Source: Cytobacillus horneckiae
GTDB lineage: Bacteria > Bacillota > Bacilli > Bacillales > Cytobacillaceae
Reading direction: 5' to 3'
Length of the DNA stretch: 64,000 nt
Assembly (NCBI RefSeq): GCF_002835735.1
Contig: NZ_PISD01000046.1
Coordinates: forward strand, 62,001-126,000
Below are positions 20,319 through 29,650 of the stretch, one piece after another; position 1 is the stretch's first letter, and the number at the start of each line of letters is the position of its first letter. A model generated the notes under the pieces. It was not told the DNA's origin, did not search any database, and saw nothing but the letters and a program-made list of their open reading frames with translations. Made by a program: the position numbers and the translations under genes.

Positions 20319-21668
20319 TTAAACTACATCTTCATATATCCGTTCAGCATTTTGTAATTTTTCTACTTTCTCTTCTCTTCCATCTTCACTATTAATAAAA
20401 ATTCTGTAAGTATCATTACCTAGTGTAGCCATGAATTCATAGCAAAGGACTTCCTGATTGAGGTCATTTAAAATAACTGCCATCCGGTCTTCCATTATTT
20501 CCACTTGGGGATTTAATTTTGCTCTAGCTTCTTCGAGAGATAATTGAGCTTCAGGTATTTCTCTTTGATGATGTGATTTTAAATAATCTTCAGCAGCAAA
20601 TCCTAATATTTTCCCATCATCCAATGCAACTTTCATTTTTATTGAATCAGGATAAATCCTTACATCATCCTGTTTTGATACAAAGGTAAAGACACCGGTT
20701 TGATCATATTGAGCACTTTCAAATAAGTCTAGATCTTCAAAGCCATTTTCCTTTAAAAATTCAATGGCAATATTACTCGCGTCATTTAAACTGATATTTT
20801 GTTCCTTCACATCTCTAGCCATGATGAACCAAATTGGATAGCCTCCCTTTTTAGTGATATCCATATTAGCTTCTATTTGACTATTTGGCGCTTCTATCGT
20901 CACACTATAGAACCCATATTTTGATCCTTCTCCACTTTCCGTTACACGGACCTTTGAATCTTTTGGAAGGCCAGCATATTTTCTCGCTTCTTTCACTGCT
21001 TCTTCTTTCGTTATTTCCTCACCTTCCAAATATTTGAAGTTTTCATCTTTTTTCTGCATGTTGACAAAGGCAGGTCCTAAGTCAGTTTCATCATATCCTT
21101 CGACCGTCTTTTCAACCGTTTGAAAACCATCGATTATTGTATTGTCGGCAGCTTCGTTTCCTGAAGCAAGTGCGGTTTCGACATCCATCCAGCGCAGGTC
21201 GTTTTTCAATACCATATGCTGTACTTGTCTTAATTCATCTTGAATGTCAGCTGCCTGTTTATACAAGTTTTGCAGTGATTGATATTCCTCATCGGTCAAT
21301 GGATCTTTATCCAAATCTCTCACTGCTGTCCGATAACTAAAATCGCCTATCTGAGATAAAAACTCTTCCGTTTTATTAAACGGCAATAATGCAAGCGGGA
21401 GCTGCCCTACATCGGAATGGGCTTCAGATGTAATCCTCCACACATCAGCTAACGCTGGTGATAATGAGCTTCTAGAATTCATTGCCAATGTTGATCCAAT
21501 CTTGTCATGCAGCAAATCAACTTGATAGGTTAATTCATGAAATGCGCGCTGATAGTTATTTTCCGCATTAATTAGGATCGCATTTTTCTCGCGATGTTCC
21601 TGATAGCCCCAAACAGCAGCTCCTACTAATCCGACTGAAAGGGCACCGATTAATACTCCTCTTAGCAT
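20319..21668 (-). CDS. ypeB: germination protein YpeB
   Basis: YpeB is exported into the forespore and needed for SleB to be held and activated in the spore cortex. The 449-residue protein has an N-terminal membrane anchor (about residues 3-22, GVLIGALSVGLVGAAVWGY), a long helical region to about 200, and three C-terminal PepSY-like repeats (e.g. ITKEEAVKEARKYAGLP, LSLEEARAKLNP). Length matches B. subtilis (450). AAGGGGTGA precedes the ATG. It follows sleB by 14 bases, forming the known forespore-specific sleB-ypeB operon. Confidence 0.97.
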   Translation of the reverse strand: MLRGVLIGALSVGLVGAAVWGYQEHREKNAILINAENNYQRAFHELTYQVDLLHDKIGSTLAMNSRSSLSPALADVWRITSEAHSDVGQLPLALLPFNKTEEFLSQIGDFSYRTAVRDLDKDPLTDEEYQSLQNLYKQAADIQDELRQVQHMVLKNDLRWMDVETALASGNEAADNTIIDGFQTVEKTVEGYDETDLGPAFVNMQKKDENFKYLEGEEITKEEAVKEARKYAGLPKDSKVRVTESGEGSKYGFYSVTIEAPNSQIEANMDITKKGGYPIWFIMARDVKEQNISLNDASNIAIEFLKENGFEDLDLFESAQYDQTGVFTFVSKQDDVRIYPDSIKMKVALDDGKILGFAAEDYLKSHHQREIPEAQLSLEEARAKLNPQVEIMEDRMAVILNDLNQEVLCYEFMATLGNDTYRIFINSEDGREEKVEKLQNAERIYEDVV

Positions 21669-21682
21669 TTGTACTTCACCCC

Positions 21683-22561
21683 TTATTTACAGAATATATG
21701 CTGTCCAATTTTCTTGATTTGCGGGCGTGTCCATATCCACGGACTCGTTGCCGTATCTGGATTAAAATAATATAACGCACTGCCGCTCGGATCCCATCCA
21801 TTTATCGCATCTAAAACTGCTTGTCTTGCCGTTTCATTTGGCGTCAGCCAGATTTGACCATCAGCTACTGCTGTAAACGCCCTTGGTTCAAATATTACAC
21901 CTGAGACAGTATCCGGGAATGATGCACTACCGACACGATTGATTATTACTGCAGCAACAGCAACTTGACCGATATACGGTTCACCGCGTGCTTCCCCATA
22001 AACTGCATTCGCCATAATTTGGATATCATTATCAGAAAATCCATTTGGTACATTGGTTGCAGACACTGTTCCTTGCCCAGCTGATCCCTGTGAACCTCCA
22101 TTTTGATCAGCCGTTCCCGTTCCGCCGCCTTGTCCAGCAGCCCCTCCGCCAGAGCTAGAAGGTTGCTTCTGCTTATTTAAGTCTGTACCTCCATAATGAG
22201 AGAACTTATTGCCTTTATTGATTTGCTCTTTGACAAAGCCCTCATTATAATCTGACGCCTGTACTAACTTGTCTTTAGTTTTTTGCCCTGCGAGTCCATC
22301 AATATCGAGGCCAAATTCGTATTGAAAATTCCTCAAAGCCCAATAAGTCCCCCAGCCAAATACACCATCTATCTTGCCATTGTAAAAACCTAAATACTGA
22401 AGCCTTGACTGAAGCTCAATAACATCATCACCCACTGCACCATGCTGTATCACTTGTTGTGAAAAAGCATTGGCACTTTGGTCCATTTCACTGATAGGTG
22501 TAATGGCTGCAATTAAAGCCAGGATAATAAATACCTTTGAAACCATAAATGTCTTTTTCAT
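21683..22561 (-). CDS. sleB: spore cortex-lytic enzyme SleB
   Basis: SleB is a lytic transglycosylase that cuts muramic-lactam-containing cortex during germination. It has a signal peptide (about residues 1-32), a peptidoglycan-binding domain (residues ~40-95, GDDVIELQSRLQYLGFYNGKIDG-type repeat), a Gly/Ser/Gln-rich linker (~125-170) and a C-terminal Hydrolase_2 domain with the catalytic Glu in VYGEARGEP. The 292 residues are slightly shorter than the 305 of B. subtilis, the difference lying in the linker. GGAGGG precedes the ATG. ypeB follows in the same operon. Confidence 0.97.
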   Translation of the reverse strand: MKKTFMVSKVFIILALIAAITPISEMDQSANAFSQQVIQHGAVGDDVIELQSRLQYLGFYNGKIDGVFGWGTYWALRNFQYEFGLDIDGLAGQKTKDKLVQASDYNEGFVKEQINKGNKFSHYGGTDLNKQKQPSSSGGGAAGQGGGTGTADQNGGSQGSAGQGTVSATNVPNGFSDNDIQIMANAVYGEARGEPYIGQVAVAAVIINRVGSASFPDTVSGVIFEPRAFTAVADGQIWLTPNETARQAVLDAINGWDPSGSALYYFNPDTATSPWIWTRPQIKKIGQHIFCK

Positions 22562-22700
22562 GGATAGTACCCTCCAAAAGTAAATCTATTTAACATTACA
22601 CCTATTTTTTGTAGCAACTGGTTTTTTATTCAAAGATGTCTCAATTCACCATATGGATATATTTTACACAAGACTATATGAGTATATTTTCAAAAGAAAA

Positions 22701-22720
22701 ACCCCCTTTTGAAAGGGGGT
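22701..22720 (-). terminator. terminator downstream of prsW
   Basis: ACCCCCTTT and AAAGGGGGT arms (22701-22720), followed by TTTTCTTTTG on the minus strand. It lies beyond the repeat copy at 22721-22850. Confidence 0.8.
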
Positions 22721-22850
22721 AGTGTTGAGAAAGTGATAAAGTAAATTTAGTTGGATTTTGTGAAGGTGTCTGCCCGCCCCACTAAAAAGCGAGTGGTAAG
22801 CCTCGGAGAATCCCCACTTTTTTTCAAAATGAGTTTCTCTACAGCCTGAA
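22721..22850. repeat. dispersed intergenic repeat, copy A
   Basis: From AGTGTTGAGAAAG through GGTAAGCCTC (about 22796) to GAGTTTCTCTACAGCCTGA (22831-22849). The reverse complement of 55106-55285 has the same blocks in the same order, including CTAAAAAG followed by GGTAAGCCTC. It fills most of the 307-base sleB-prsW gap. Confidence 0.65.
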
Positions 22851-22868
22851 CACGTTTAGAAGGGGGGA

Positions 22869-23552
22869 TCATTGATGAAACGTTCTTTCATATTTCATTT
22901 GATGAAAATGACCGCTGAGTATACGCGCTTTTTTAGCTTTTCTCAAAGCAAGCCACCACAGAAAAATCATAAATGGAACCATATAATATTGCCAGTACTT
23001 TAAAGTAATTAAAATATAATCATAAGTGCCATGAAGAAAAAAAGGAGCCGCCAATGAAATGAAGATCCATTTTCGATTATTAGTTGCAGAGAATTTACCT
23101 TTTCCAATATAATAACCCATGATGACACCAAAAAGCGCATGGCTGGAAACCGGAAGCAACGCCCTTCCAATGGCATGCTCTATACCAAGTGTAAATAGGT
23201 AGAAGATATTTTCAACCGTAGCAAAGCCAAGTGAGACTGATGCACCATAAACAATGCCATCATATGGCTCATCGAAGGTTACATGGGGATAAATCACACT
23301 AAGCAGAATAAACCATTTAAAAAACTCTTCCAGTAAGCTTGTAGATAAAAAGGCTGATACTAAATTCGACTGAAATATTTGTTCGGCCTGAAATACATAT
23401 TGTATAAACATAATCGGAAACACAAGCAGCGCCCCGAAAATAAATGTTTTAAATACCATTGAAAAGGGCTCAGACTCGTATTGATCTTTTAAATAAAAAT
23501 AACTTAATAGTGCTAATCCAGGAGCGATTCCTGCAGACAAAATACCCAGCAT
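22869..23552 (-). CDS. prsW: glutamic-type intramembrane protease PrsW
   Basis: PrsW makes the first cut in the anti-sigma factor RsiW in response to envelope stress, releasing SigW. The 227-residue protein has seven to eight hydrophobic segments with the catalytic EEFFKW (EExxK) motif near residue 75, a second motif FATVENIFY near 114, and [15 protein letters not shown] with the conserved His near 145. The ATG at 23552 is used because AGAGGA lies six bases upstream; a TTG six codons earlier lacks spacing. It stands alone, divergent from ansA. Confidence 0.94.
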   Translation of the reverse strand: MLGILSAGIAPGLALLSYFYLKDQYESEPFSMVFKTFIFGALLVFPIMFIQYVFQAEQIFQSNLVSAFLSTSLLEEFFKWFILLSVIYPHVTFDEPYDGIVYGASVSLGFATVENIFYLFTLGIEHAIGRALLPVSSHALFGVIMGYYIGKGKFSATNNRKWIFISLAAPFFLHGTYDYILITLKYWQYYMVPFMIFLWWLALRKAKKARILSGHFHQMKYERTFHQ

Positions 23553-23690
23553 GAGCTGTCCTCTTTTCAATCCTTTTTCTTAATCGTATCATGATAAAGT
23601 GAGATTGAAAATGGATTTTGTAAAAGTAAGTAAAGGAAAAAAAACAAACGAATGACAGCAATGTCAAATGAATAACCAGGAGGAAGTTTA

Positions 23691-24668
23691 ATGACTAAAA
23701 AAAAGATACTCCTTATCCATACAGGCGGCACCATCTCAATGAGCGAAGATACTGAAACAGGAGCGGTAAAACCTAATGAAGAGAACCCATTAAAAAGGCA
23801 GACGAAGGAATTATATTCATTGGCAGAATTGCTAGTAGAAGAGCCCTTTCATCTTCCTTCTCCACATATAACCCCTAAAGAAATGCTTTTACTAAAGGAA
23901 ATGATAGATGACTATGTCAAGAAAGAAGCGATTGCAGGAGTTGTCATCACTCATGGGACAGATACATTGGAAGAAACAGCTTATTTTCTTGACCTGACTG
24001 TACAGCATACACTGCCAATTGTAGTTACTGGTGCGATGAGATCGAGCAATGAAATTGGAGCTGATGGCTTGTATAATTTAATCTCTTCCATCAGGGTCGC
24101 TACATGTGATGAGGCCATGAATAAAGGCGTATTAGTCGTCTTAAATGATGAAATCCATACGGCTGAAAACGTAACGAAAACGCATACTAGCAATGTATCT
24201 ACCTTTCAAAGTCCGCAATTCGGTCCGATTGGCATTGTTACAAAAAGAGGCGTACTTTTTCATCACCTGCCTGTCCATCGGCATCAGTACACAATAGAAG
24301 ATGTCAATAAACAGGTTATGCTATTAAAAGCACATGCAGGCATGGATTCCTCACTTTTAGAAGCGATTGCCAAAACAAATTGTGATGGCATTGTCATCGA
24401 GGCACTCGGTCAAGGAAACCTTCCTCCTGCGATGCTGCCCGGCATTAATGCCTTAATCAATCAAAAAGTCCCTATTGTTCTTGTGTCACGCTGTTTCAAC
24501 GGAATTGCACAAGATATATACAGCTATGAAGGCGGGGGCAAGCAATTAAAAGGTTTGGGACTTATTTTCACAAATGGTCTTAATGGTCAAAAAGCAAGGA
24601 TAAAATTATTAATCGGACTAGCCAGTCATAAAAAATTTGATGAAATTGAAGAAATGTTTCAACTATAA
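23691..24668 (+). CDS. ansA: L-asparaginase, type I-like
   Basis: Cytosolic asparaginase that hydrolyses asparagine to aspartate and ammonia. The first catalytic threonine motif HTGGTISMS is at residues 10-18 and the second, VITHGTDTLEETAYF, at about 84-98 with the Thr-Asp pair. There is no signal peptide. The 325 residues fit the family. AGGAGG precedes the ATG. It is transcribed against its neighbours prsW and ypdA and ends with its own hairpin. The symbol follows B. subtilis usage; the locus there differs. Confidence 0.9.
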   Translation: MTKKKILLIHTGGTISMSEDTETGAVKPNEENPLKRQTKELYSLAELLVEEPFHLPSPHITPKEMLLLKEMIDDYVKKEAIAGVVITHGTDTLEETAYFLDLTVQHTLPIVVTGAMRSSNEIGADGLYNLISSIRVATCDEAMNKGVLVVLNDEIHTAENVTKTHTSNVSTFQSPQFGPIGIVTKRGVLFHHLPVHRHQYTIEDVNKQVMLLKAHAGMDSSLLEAIAKTNCDGIVIEALGQGNLPPAMLPGINALINQKVPIVLVSRCFNGIAQDIYSYEGGGKQLKGLGLIFTNGLNGQKARIKLLIGLASHKKFDEIEEMFQL

Positions 24669-24674
24669 AAAAGT

Positions 24675-24700
24675 GCTGGAGATGTCAGATCATCTCCAGC
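24675..24700. terminator. hairpin between ansA and ypdA (probably bidirectional)
   Basis: GCTGGAGATG (24675-24684) and CATCTCCAGC (24691-24700) pair perfectly. It stands between two convergent genes; the minus side has the better T run (CACTTTTTTA). Confidence 0.75.
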
Positions 24701-24715
24701 GCCTATATCTTTACT

Positions 24716-25687
24716 TTAACGTTTCTCTTTTTCTCTAATTGCCACAGCAATTTTCCCTCCGTGGAAACGGCCATTCTCAATGAAAATTTCATTTGCATTA
24801 TTGCCTGCCGCGATCACTCCGGCGATAAATATTCCTGAAACATTCGTTTCAAAAGTATCTGGATTATGAATCGGCTTACCAGTTAAATCATCCTTCTCAA
24901 TCCCCATTGATTGAAGGAATTCATGATCAGGATGGTAGCCTGTCATTGCAAAAACAAAATCGTTCTCGATTTCAATGGTTTGTCCATCTTTTTTATAAAC
25001 AATTGATTCTTCTTTTACTTCAGATAAATGTGCTTCAAACTCCATATTTATTAAACCATTACGCACTAATGAGTCAAATTGCGGTAATATCCACGGCTTC
25101 ACACTTGGAGAATAACCGCTCCCACGATAAAGGACAGTAACATGCGCACCTGCTTTTTCAAGTTCTATTGCTGCATCGACGCTAGAATTTTTCCCGCCTA
25201 CTACGACTACCTTTTTATCAAAAAACGGATGCGCTTCCTTAAAGTAGTGAAAAACTTTTGATGAATTTTCACCCGGTATATTCATATAATTCGGCTGATC
25301 ATAATACCCGGTTGCCACAATGACATATGTAGACTGATAAGCTTCTTTCTCTGTAGTAGTTGTAAATGAACCGTCCTCATTCTTCTCAACCTTCAATACT
25401 TTTTCATAGGCATTTACTGAAAGCTGTTTTCTTTTAACTACCTCTCTATAATAGGTGAGCGCTTGATTTCTGTGAGGCTTTTGCTCAACCGTTACAAATG
25501 GAACCTCCCCAATTTCAAGCTTCTCACTTGAGCTGAAAAATGTTTGATGAGTTGGGTACCGATAAATGGCATTTACAACATTACCTTTTTCAATAACAAG
25601 TGTTTCTTTTCCAATCTCATTCATTGCAATTGAAGCTGCTAATCCACACGGTCCTCCTCCAATAACAATTACATCTTTTTTTATCAT
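24716..25687 (-). CDS. ypdA: bacillithiol disulfide reductase YpdA (Bdr)
   Basis: FAD and NADPH-dependent reductase that regenerates bacillithiol from its disulfide. The FAD loop VIGGGPCGLAASIA is at residues 7-20, carrying the Cys (Cys14) known to be important in YpdA; the NADPH-binding VVVGGKNSSVDAAIEL is near 163 and GIFIAGVIAAG near 290. The protein lacks a CxxC redox pair, as is usual for this family. It is 323 residues, and AAGGGGTGA precedes the ATG. gudB lies upstream, separated by a strong terminator. Confidence 0.95.
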   Translation of the reverse strand: MIKKDVIVIGGGPCGLAASIAMNEIGKETLVIEKGNVVNAIYRYPTHQTFFSSSEKLEIGEVPFVTVEQKPHRNQALTYYREVVKRKQLSVNAYEKVLKVEKNEDGSFTTTTEKEAYQSTYVIVATGYYDQPNYMNIPGENSSKVFHYFKEAHPFFDKKVVVVGGKNSSVDAAIELEKAGAHVTVLYRGSGYSPSVKPWILPQFDSLVRNGLINMEFEAHLSEVKEESIVYKKDGQTIEIENDFVFAMTGYHPDHEFLQSMGIEKDDLTGKPIHNPDTFETNVSGIFIAGVIAAGNNANEIFIENGRFHGGKIAVAIREKEKR

Positions 25688-25770
25688 GCTGATTCACCCC
25701 TTAGCAGTAACCCAAAATAATATCAATTTATTAATTTCTTTAGACAATTACACTCGTTCTTTCTCTAAAA

Positions 25771-25800
25771 AAATCTCCTATCATTCATGATAGGAGATTT
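25771..25800 (-). terminator. terminator after gudB
   Basis: 14-base perfect arms AAATCTCCTATCAT and ATGATAGGAGATTT (25771-25800) with a 2-base centre, followed by TTTTAGAG on the minus strand. Confidence 0.85.
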
Positions 25801-25856
25801 TCCATTGAGTTTCAATTGCAAAAACTTATGATAGCAATTTCATTTGGATTTAACCG

Positions 25857-27131
25857 TTAAATCCAACCTCTGAATCTAGATGCTTCAGCCATCTTGCGAA
25901 CTCCGACCATGTAAGCTGCTAATCGCATGTTAACACGGCGAGTTTGTGCTGTTTCATAAATATTATTAAACGATTTTACAAGTATTTTTTCAAGTTTTTC
26001 TTCTACTTCTTCTTCAGACCAATAGTAGCCTTGGTTATTTTGTACCCATTCGAAATAAGAAACTGTTACTCCTCCAGATGAAGCGAGTACATCTGGTACA
26101 AGCAAAATGCCTCTTTCAGTTAAAATCTCTGTTGCTTCAAGCGTGGTTGGTCCATTTGCTGCTTCAACAACGATATTCGCTTTAATCTTATGGGCGTTCT
26201 CTTCAGTAATTTGATTCTCAATAGCGGCCGGAACTAAAATATCGCAATCCAATTCTAATAATTCTTTATTGGAAATTGTATCATTAAATAGTTTAGTCAC
26301 TGTTCCAAAGCTATCGCGACGATCTAATAAATAATCAATGTCAAGTCCATTTGGATCATACAAGCCACCGTAAGCATCAGAAATACCAACTACTTTCGCA
26401 CCGGCATCATGCATGAATTTAGCAAGGAAGCTTCCAGCATTACCGAAACCTTGAACGACAACACGTGCCCCTTTTAATTCAATACCACGCTTCTTCGCTG
26501 CCTCATGGATACAAATCGTTACACCTTTAGCAGTAGCTGATTCTCTTCCATGAGAACCGCCAAGAACAAGCGGTTTACCTGTAATAAAGCCAGGTGAGTT
26601 AAATTCATCCATCCGACTGTATTCGTCCATCATCCACGCCATAATTTGCGAATTGGTAAATACGTCTGGTGCAGGAATATCTTTTGTTGGTCCAACAATT
26701 TGACTAATTGCACGTACATAGCCGCGGCTTAATCTCTCAAGTTCACGGAATGACATATCTCGTGGATCACATATAATGCCGCCTTTTCCTCCACCATACG
26801 GAAGGTCAACAATACCACATTTTAAACTCATCCAAATTGAAAGTGCTTTAACTTCCTTTTCAGTTACATTCGGGTGGAAACGAATTCCCCCTTTTGTAGG
26901 ACCGACTGAATCATTATGCTGAGCGCGGTATCCAGTAAAGATTTTCACCGTCCCATCATCCATCCTGACCGGAATTTTTACAGTTAATAAGCGCATAGGC
27001 TCTTTTAGTAACTCAAAAACCTCGTCAGGATATCCAAGCTTTTCCAACGCTTTGTGTATTACGATTTGTGTTGACTTCAAAACGTCAAGTTTCTCTTCTT
27101 GATTAATATGATCAGTACCTTTATCGGCCAC
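25857..27131 (-). CDS. gudB: NAD-specific glutamate dehydrogenase
   Basis: Hexameric dehydrogenase that oxidises glutamate to 2-oxoglutarate and ammonia. KCGIVDLPYGGGKGG (catalytic lysine) is near residue 105, APDVFTNSQIMAWM near 160, and the NAD-binding VVQGFGNAGSFLA near 230. Start is GTG at 27131 with AGGAGG nine bases upstream, giving 424 residues; an ATG at 27158 would put the binding site inside the gene. The segment EKEVKALSIW has no three-codon duplication of the kind that silences gudB in B. subtilis 168, so the enzyme should be active. A perfect cre site lies 114 bases upstream. Confidence 0.96.
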   Translation of the reverse strand: MADKGTDHINQEEKLDVLKSTQIVIHKALEKLGYPDEVFELLKEPMRLLTVKIPVRMDDGTVKIFTGYRAQHNDSVGPTKGGIRFHPNVTEKEVKALSIWMSLKCGIVDLPYGGGKGGIICDPRDMSFRELERLSRGYVRAISQIVGPTKDIPAPDVFTNSQIMAWMMDEYSRMDEFNSPGFITGKPLVLGGSHGRESATAKGVTICIHEAAKKRGIELKGARVVVQGFGNAGSFLAKFMHDAGAKVVGISDAYGGLYDPNGLDIDYLLDRRDSFGTVTKLFNDTISNKELLELDCDILVPAAIENQITEENAHKIKANIVVEAANGPTTLEATEILTERGILLVPDVLASSGGVTVSYFEWVQNNQGYYWSEEEVEEKLEKILVKSFNNIYETAQTRRVNMRLAAYMVGVRKMAEASRFRGWI

Positions 27132-27244
27132 TATTTGAAACCTCCTAGAAAAAATCACATTCTTTAGTTGTCCGCTTTCATGACATAGTATACACCTTTA
27201 CTTAATTTATGCAAGAAGAAAAAGCTTATTTTTTTGAATTTTTA

Positions 27245-27258
27245 TGTAAACGCTATCA
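27245..27258. promoter_or_regulatory. predicted CcpA-binding cre site upstream of gudB
   Basis: TGTAAACGCTATCA matches the cre consensus TGWAANCGNTNWCA at all 14 positions. Carbon repression of glutamate catabolism by CcpA is known for rocG in B. subtilis; whether the site acts here is inference. Confidence 0.6.
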
Positions 27259-27484
27259 TCCCTTTTACAAATAGTAATTTTCCCTATATTCAAACAAATC
27301 CATTCGCCTTTTATTATTATCTTAAACTGCTTGCATTTTATCCTTCCATTAAATTGAAATCTATTCAAATGTCAAAATAAAATCGATTTATTAGGACGGG
27401 CGAGTATTTTGTCTGTGTTGCTGCCGAATGTACGTGATAGATTCCGCTGACGCGAGCAATTCCGACGAAAAAATCAATGTAAAA

Positions 27485-27506
27485 AGGAGCGGGATACCCG
27501 TCTCCT
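27485..27506 (-). terminator. terminator after mecB
   Basis: AGGAGCGGG (27485-27493) pairs with CCCGTCTCCT (27497-27506); TTTTTAC follows on the minus strand. The remaining gap to gudB holds the cre site and no gene. Confidence 0.8.
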
Positions 27507-27510
27507 GCTG

Positions 27511-28095
27511 TTATATAAAATACCGAATAATGTTTTCAATTGCTTTATTTTCAATGATTACCTTACCATATTCATGGAGAACATGAATGCTTTTTAGTGA
27601 TAATGTTCCATATTCGGCAAGAATGGGAATAACTTTATTATCATAAGCTTTATCATTACATCTAACATATAAATAATACTTCCCGTCTTTTGCAAAAAGA
27701 GTGCTTTCAGCAATATATAAAATGTTTAATATTTTACATAAAGCAATTACATCCTCAATATCATTAAATTCATATAAAATATAATCTTGTTCACCAAAAT
27801 CGATTTGCAAATCGACAAAGCCTTCCTTCAGTAACTCTTCATCTTCTTCTGCTTCTTCTTGCATTGTAACAATCATTACCATACCTTGTGCTTGCATTGA
27901 AAAAACTTCAACTGCAACGGTACCGTAAATATCCACGCCAAATTTCTCACTTGCTTCTTCGAGCATATCTTGAAATAGTTGATGCCACTTTAGAGAGTCC
28001 TTCCAAATATCTTCCTTTGTTAATCCTCTATCTATCAGATCATCCAACGTAAGAAAAATCTTAATTTTATTAAAGTTCAAACGCTCCAAATGCAT
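27511..28095 (-). CDS. mecB: adaptor protein MecB (YpbH, MecA paralog)
   Basis: MecA-family adaptor that presents substrates to the ClpCP protease; MecB/YpbH is the second copy in Bacillus and affects sporulation and competence. The N-terminal substrate domain (MHLERLNFNKIKIFLTLDDL at residues 1-20, DRGLTKEDIWKD following) and the C-terminal ClpC-binding domain (about 100-194) are joined by an acidic linker (EEAEEDEELL). The wording LERLNFNKIKIFL is closer to MecB than MecA. The 194 residues match the family, and GGGGGTAAAG precedes the ATG. Confidence 0.92.
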   Translation of the reverse strand: MHLERLNFNKIKIFLTLDDLIDRGLTKEDIWKDSLKWHQLFQDMLEEASEKFGVDIYGTVAVEVFSMQAQGMVMIVTMQEEAEEDEELLKEGFVDLQIDFGEQDYILYEFNDIEDVIALCKILNILYIAESTLFAKDGKYYLYVRCNDKAYDNKVIPILAEYGTLSLKSIHVLHEYGKVIIENKAIENIIRYFI

Positions 28096-28198
28096 TTCTT
28101 TACCCCCTGCCCATGAACCAACTCATGTGTTTAGTTTATGAACATTTCCTAAGTTGGTGAGTCGTCCTGCTTTTTTCTCCCGCTTTAAGTCGTATAAA

Positions 28199-28225
28199 AG
28201 TCACTTTGTCGCTGATAAAGTGACT
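28199..28225 (-). terminator. terminator overlapping the 3' end of ypbG
   Basis: AGTCACTTT (28199-28207) and AAAGTGACT (28217-28225) pair; TTTTATAC follows on the minus strand. The last codons and stop of ypbG lie inside the hairpin. Confidence 0.75.
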
Positions 28226-28980
28226 ATATGCGTTTCAGCTTTTGCACCTAATCTCAACGGTAAAGCAGTCGTTCCATACCCATTGCTTACAAATAATTTT
28301 AGACCTTTGACTGTTTTTATACCTCCAAGTTCGTAAGGCCCAAAGCCAAATATCCGAATTTGCCCACCATGAGTATGACCGCATAAAACAAGCGAGATAT
28401 GGTGGTGTTCTTCTATTTTTTCTATAATTGCAGGGTCATGGCTTACTAATAGCTTAAATCCATCATCTTCCGCATCAGATAAAGCCAAATCCAGACGATC
28501 TCTTTCCCTGCTTAAATCGTCGGTTCCTAGCAGAGTGAAGCGTTCTCCTTCTTCGCCAATGAAGGATACTGCCGAATTGTCCAAAATCTTTACACCCATG
28601 TCAAGAAGCATTGCATCTAATTCATGATAATCTGTCTCATAGTCATTATTTCCCCATACAAAATATGTAGGCCCAATCGTTCGCAAGCGTTGGATATTTT
28701 CTCTTACTCTGGAAAACGGCACCCCTTTTTCCGTTAGGTCCCCACCAATAATTATTAAATCTACATGGCTTTTTTTCACTTCCGTAATGATGTTCTCACC
28801 AATCAGCCTACGATGGATATCAGATATAAAAAAGATTTTTATTTCGCCCATGCTTTTTGGGAAGTTATCCATTTTCATATCATGATACAGCACTCTGTCT
28901 TCAAATGCCTGCCTAAACATTTTGATCACTATGAATGCGATTATGCAAATAATTATTACAATCAACAGCATAAACAACAT
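28201..28980 (-). CDS. ypbG: membrane-anchored metallophosphoesterase (YpbG)
   Basis: Calcineurin-like phosphoesterase tethered by one N-terminal membrane segment (about residues 2-22). Metal-binding motifs are present in order: SDIHR (D-x-H), GGDLTE (GD), WGNNDYE (GN-D), and the closing CGHTHGGQIRIFG (GHxH). Substrate is unknown. The ATG at 28980 has AGAGGTG six bases upstream; an in-frame ATG at 29028 would add 16 residues but has a weaker, more distant site. It is divergent from cotJABC. Confidence 0.88.
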   Translation of the reverse strand: MLFMLLIVIIICIIAFIVIKMFRQAFEDRVLYHDMKMDNFPKSMGEIKIFFISDIHRRLIGENIITEVKKSHVDLIIIGGDLTEKGVPFSRVRENIQRLRTIGPTYFVWGNNDYETDYHELDAMLLDMGVKILDNSAVSFIGEEGERFTLLGTDDLSRERDRLDLALSDAEDDGFKLLVSHDPAIIEKIEEHHHISLVLCGHTHGGQIRIFGFGPYELGGIKTVKGLKLFVSNGYGTTALPLRLGAKAETHIVTLSATK

Positions 28981-29118
28981 AAACGACACCTCTATCTCTT
29001 TTATCGGCCTATGAATTAAATACTCCATAAAAATTGCTGCCCTACCTATTAAAAAAAAACATCATTATGCCTTTTTTTTCATATGCTTTAAAGATATTCC
29101 TGAAAAAGGAGGGAAGGC

Positions 29119-29343
29119 ATGTCAACACCAGAAAAGTTCTATTACCCATACATCAGTCCTTTTGATCCTTGCAAACCAATTAGAGTAAAATCATATTCCA
29201 CTCCACCAAACTTATATATAGGATTTCAACCCCCAGATTTCCCACAATTCTCGCCTAAAGAAGCACTAAGAGCTGGTACTCTTTGGAAGCCATTTTACGA
29301 CCCGTATTATAGTCCATATGAAAAAGCAAAGGAGGGGCAATAG
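29119..29343 (+). CDS. cotJA: spore coat-associated protein CotJA
   Basis: First gene of the cotJABC operon, expressed in the mother cell (SigE in B. subtilis); the products go into inner coat layers. The 74-residue protein is rich in Pro and Tyr and contains the family signature FSPKEALRAGTLWKPFYDPY at residues 50-69. AAAAGGAGGG precedes the ATG. A CATATGCT box at 29080-29087 resembles a SigE -10 but I could not confirm a -35. cotJB starts just after its stop. Confidence 0.93.
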   Translation: MSTPEKFYYPYISPFDPCKPIRVKSYSTPPNLYIGFQPPDFPQFSPKEALRAGTLWKPFYDPYYSPYEKAKEGQ

Positions 29344-29344
29344 G

Positions 29345-29605
29345 ATGAAACAACTGCCTCCTGAATATTATGAGCTGCTGGAAAATCTTCAAGCTGTTGA
29401 CTTTGTGTTAGTTGAACTGACTTTATACTTAGACACTCATAATAATGATCAAGATGCAATTAATCAGTTTAATTATTTCGCTAAAGAAAGAAAAAAAATT
29501 AAAAAGGAATATGAAAGCAAATATGGACCATTGCTGCAATTCGGAAATAGCTACTCTGGAAGCCCATGGAATTGGGATGATGCGCCATGGCCATGGCAAG
29601 TGTAA
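29345..29605 (+). CDS. cotJB: spore coat protein CotJB
   Basis: Second cotJ gene: 86 residues, mostly helical (LPPEYYELLENLQAVDFVLV) with a Trp/Pro-rich end (WNWDDAPWPWQV) typical of CotJB. The ATG at 29345 begins one base after the cotJA stop; its binding site AAGGAGGGG lies inside cotJA. An in-frame upstream start at 29318 would overlap cotJA heavily and lacks a site. The protein is thought to work with CotJA and CotJC in coat assembly; its biochemical role is unknown. Confidence 0.93.
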   Translation: MKQLPPEYYELLENLQAVDFVLVELTLYLDTHNNDQDAINQFNYFAKERKKIKKEYESKYGPLLQFGNSYSGSPWNWDDAPWPWQV

Positions 29606-29650
29606 CATAAGCATACATGACCGTATTTCAACTTAGGAGGAAGAGGAATT

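Noticed and set aside
20105-20395. 96-codon plus-strand frame between ypfA and ypeB
   Set aside because: It runs antisense through the ypeB terminator and coding end, has no binding site and no protein-like composition.
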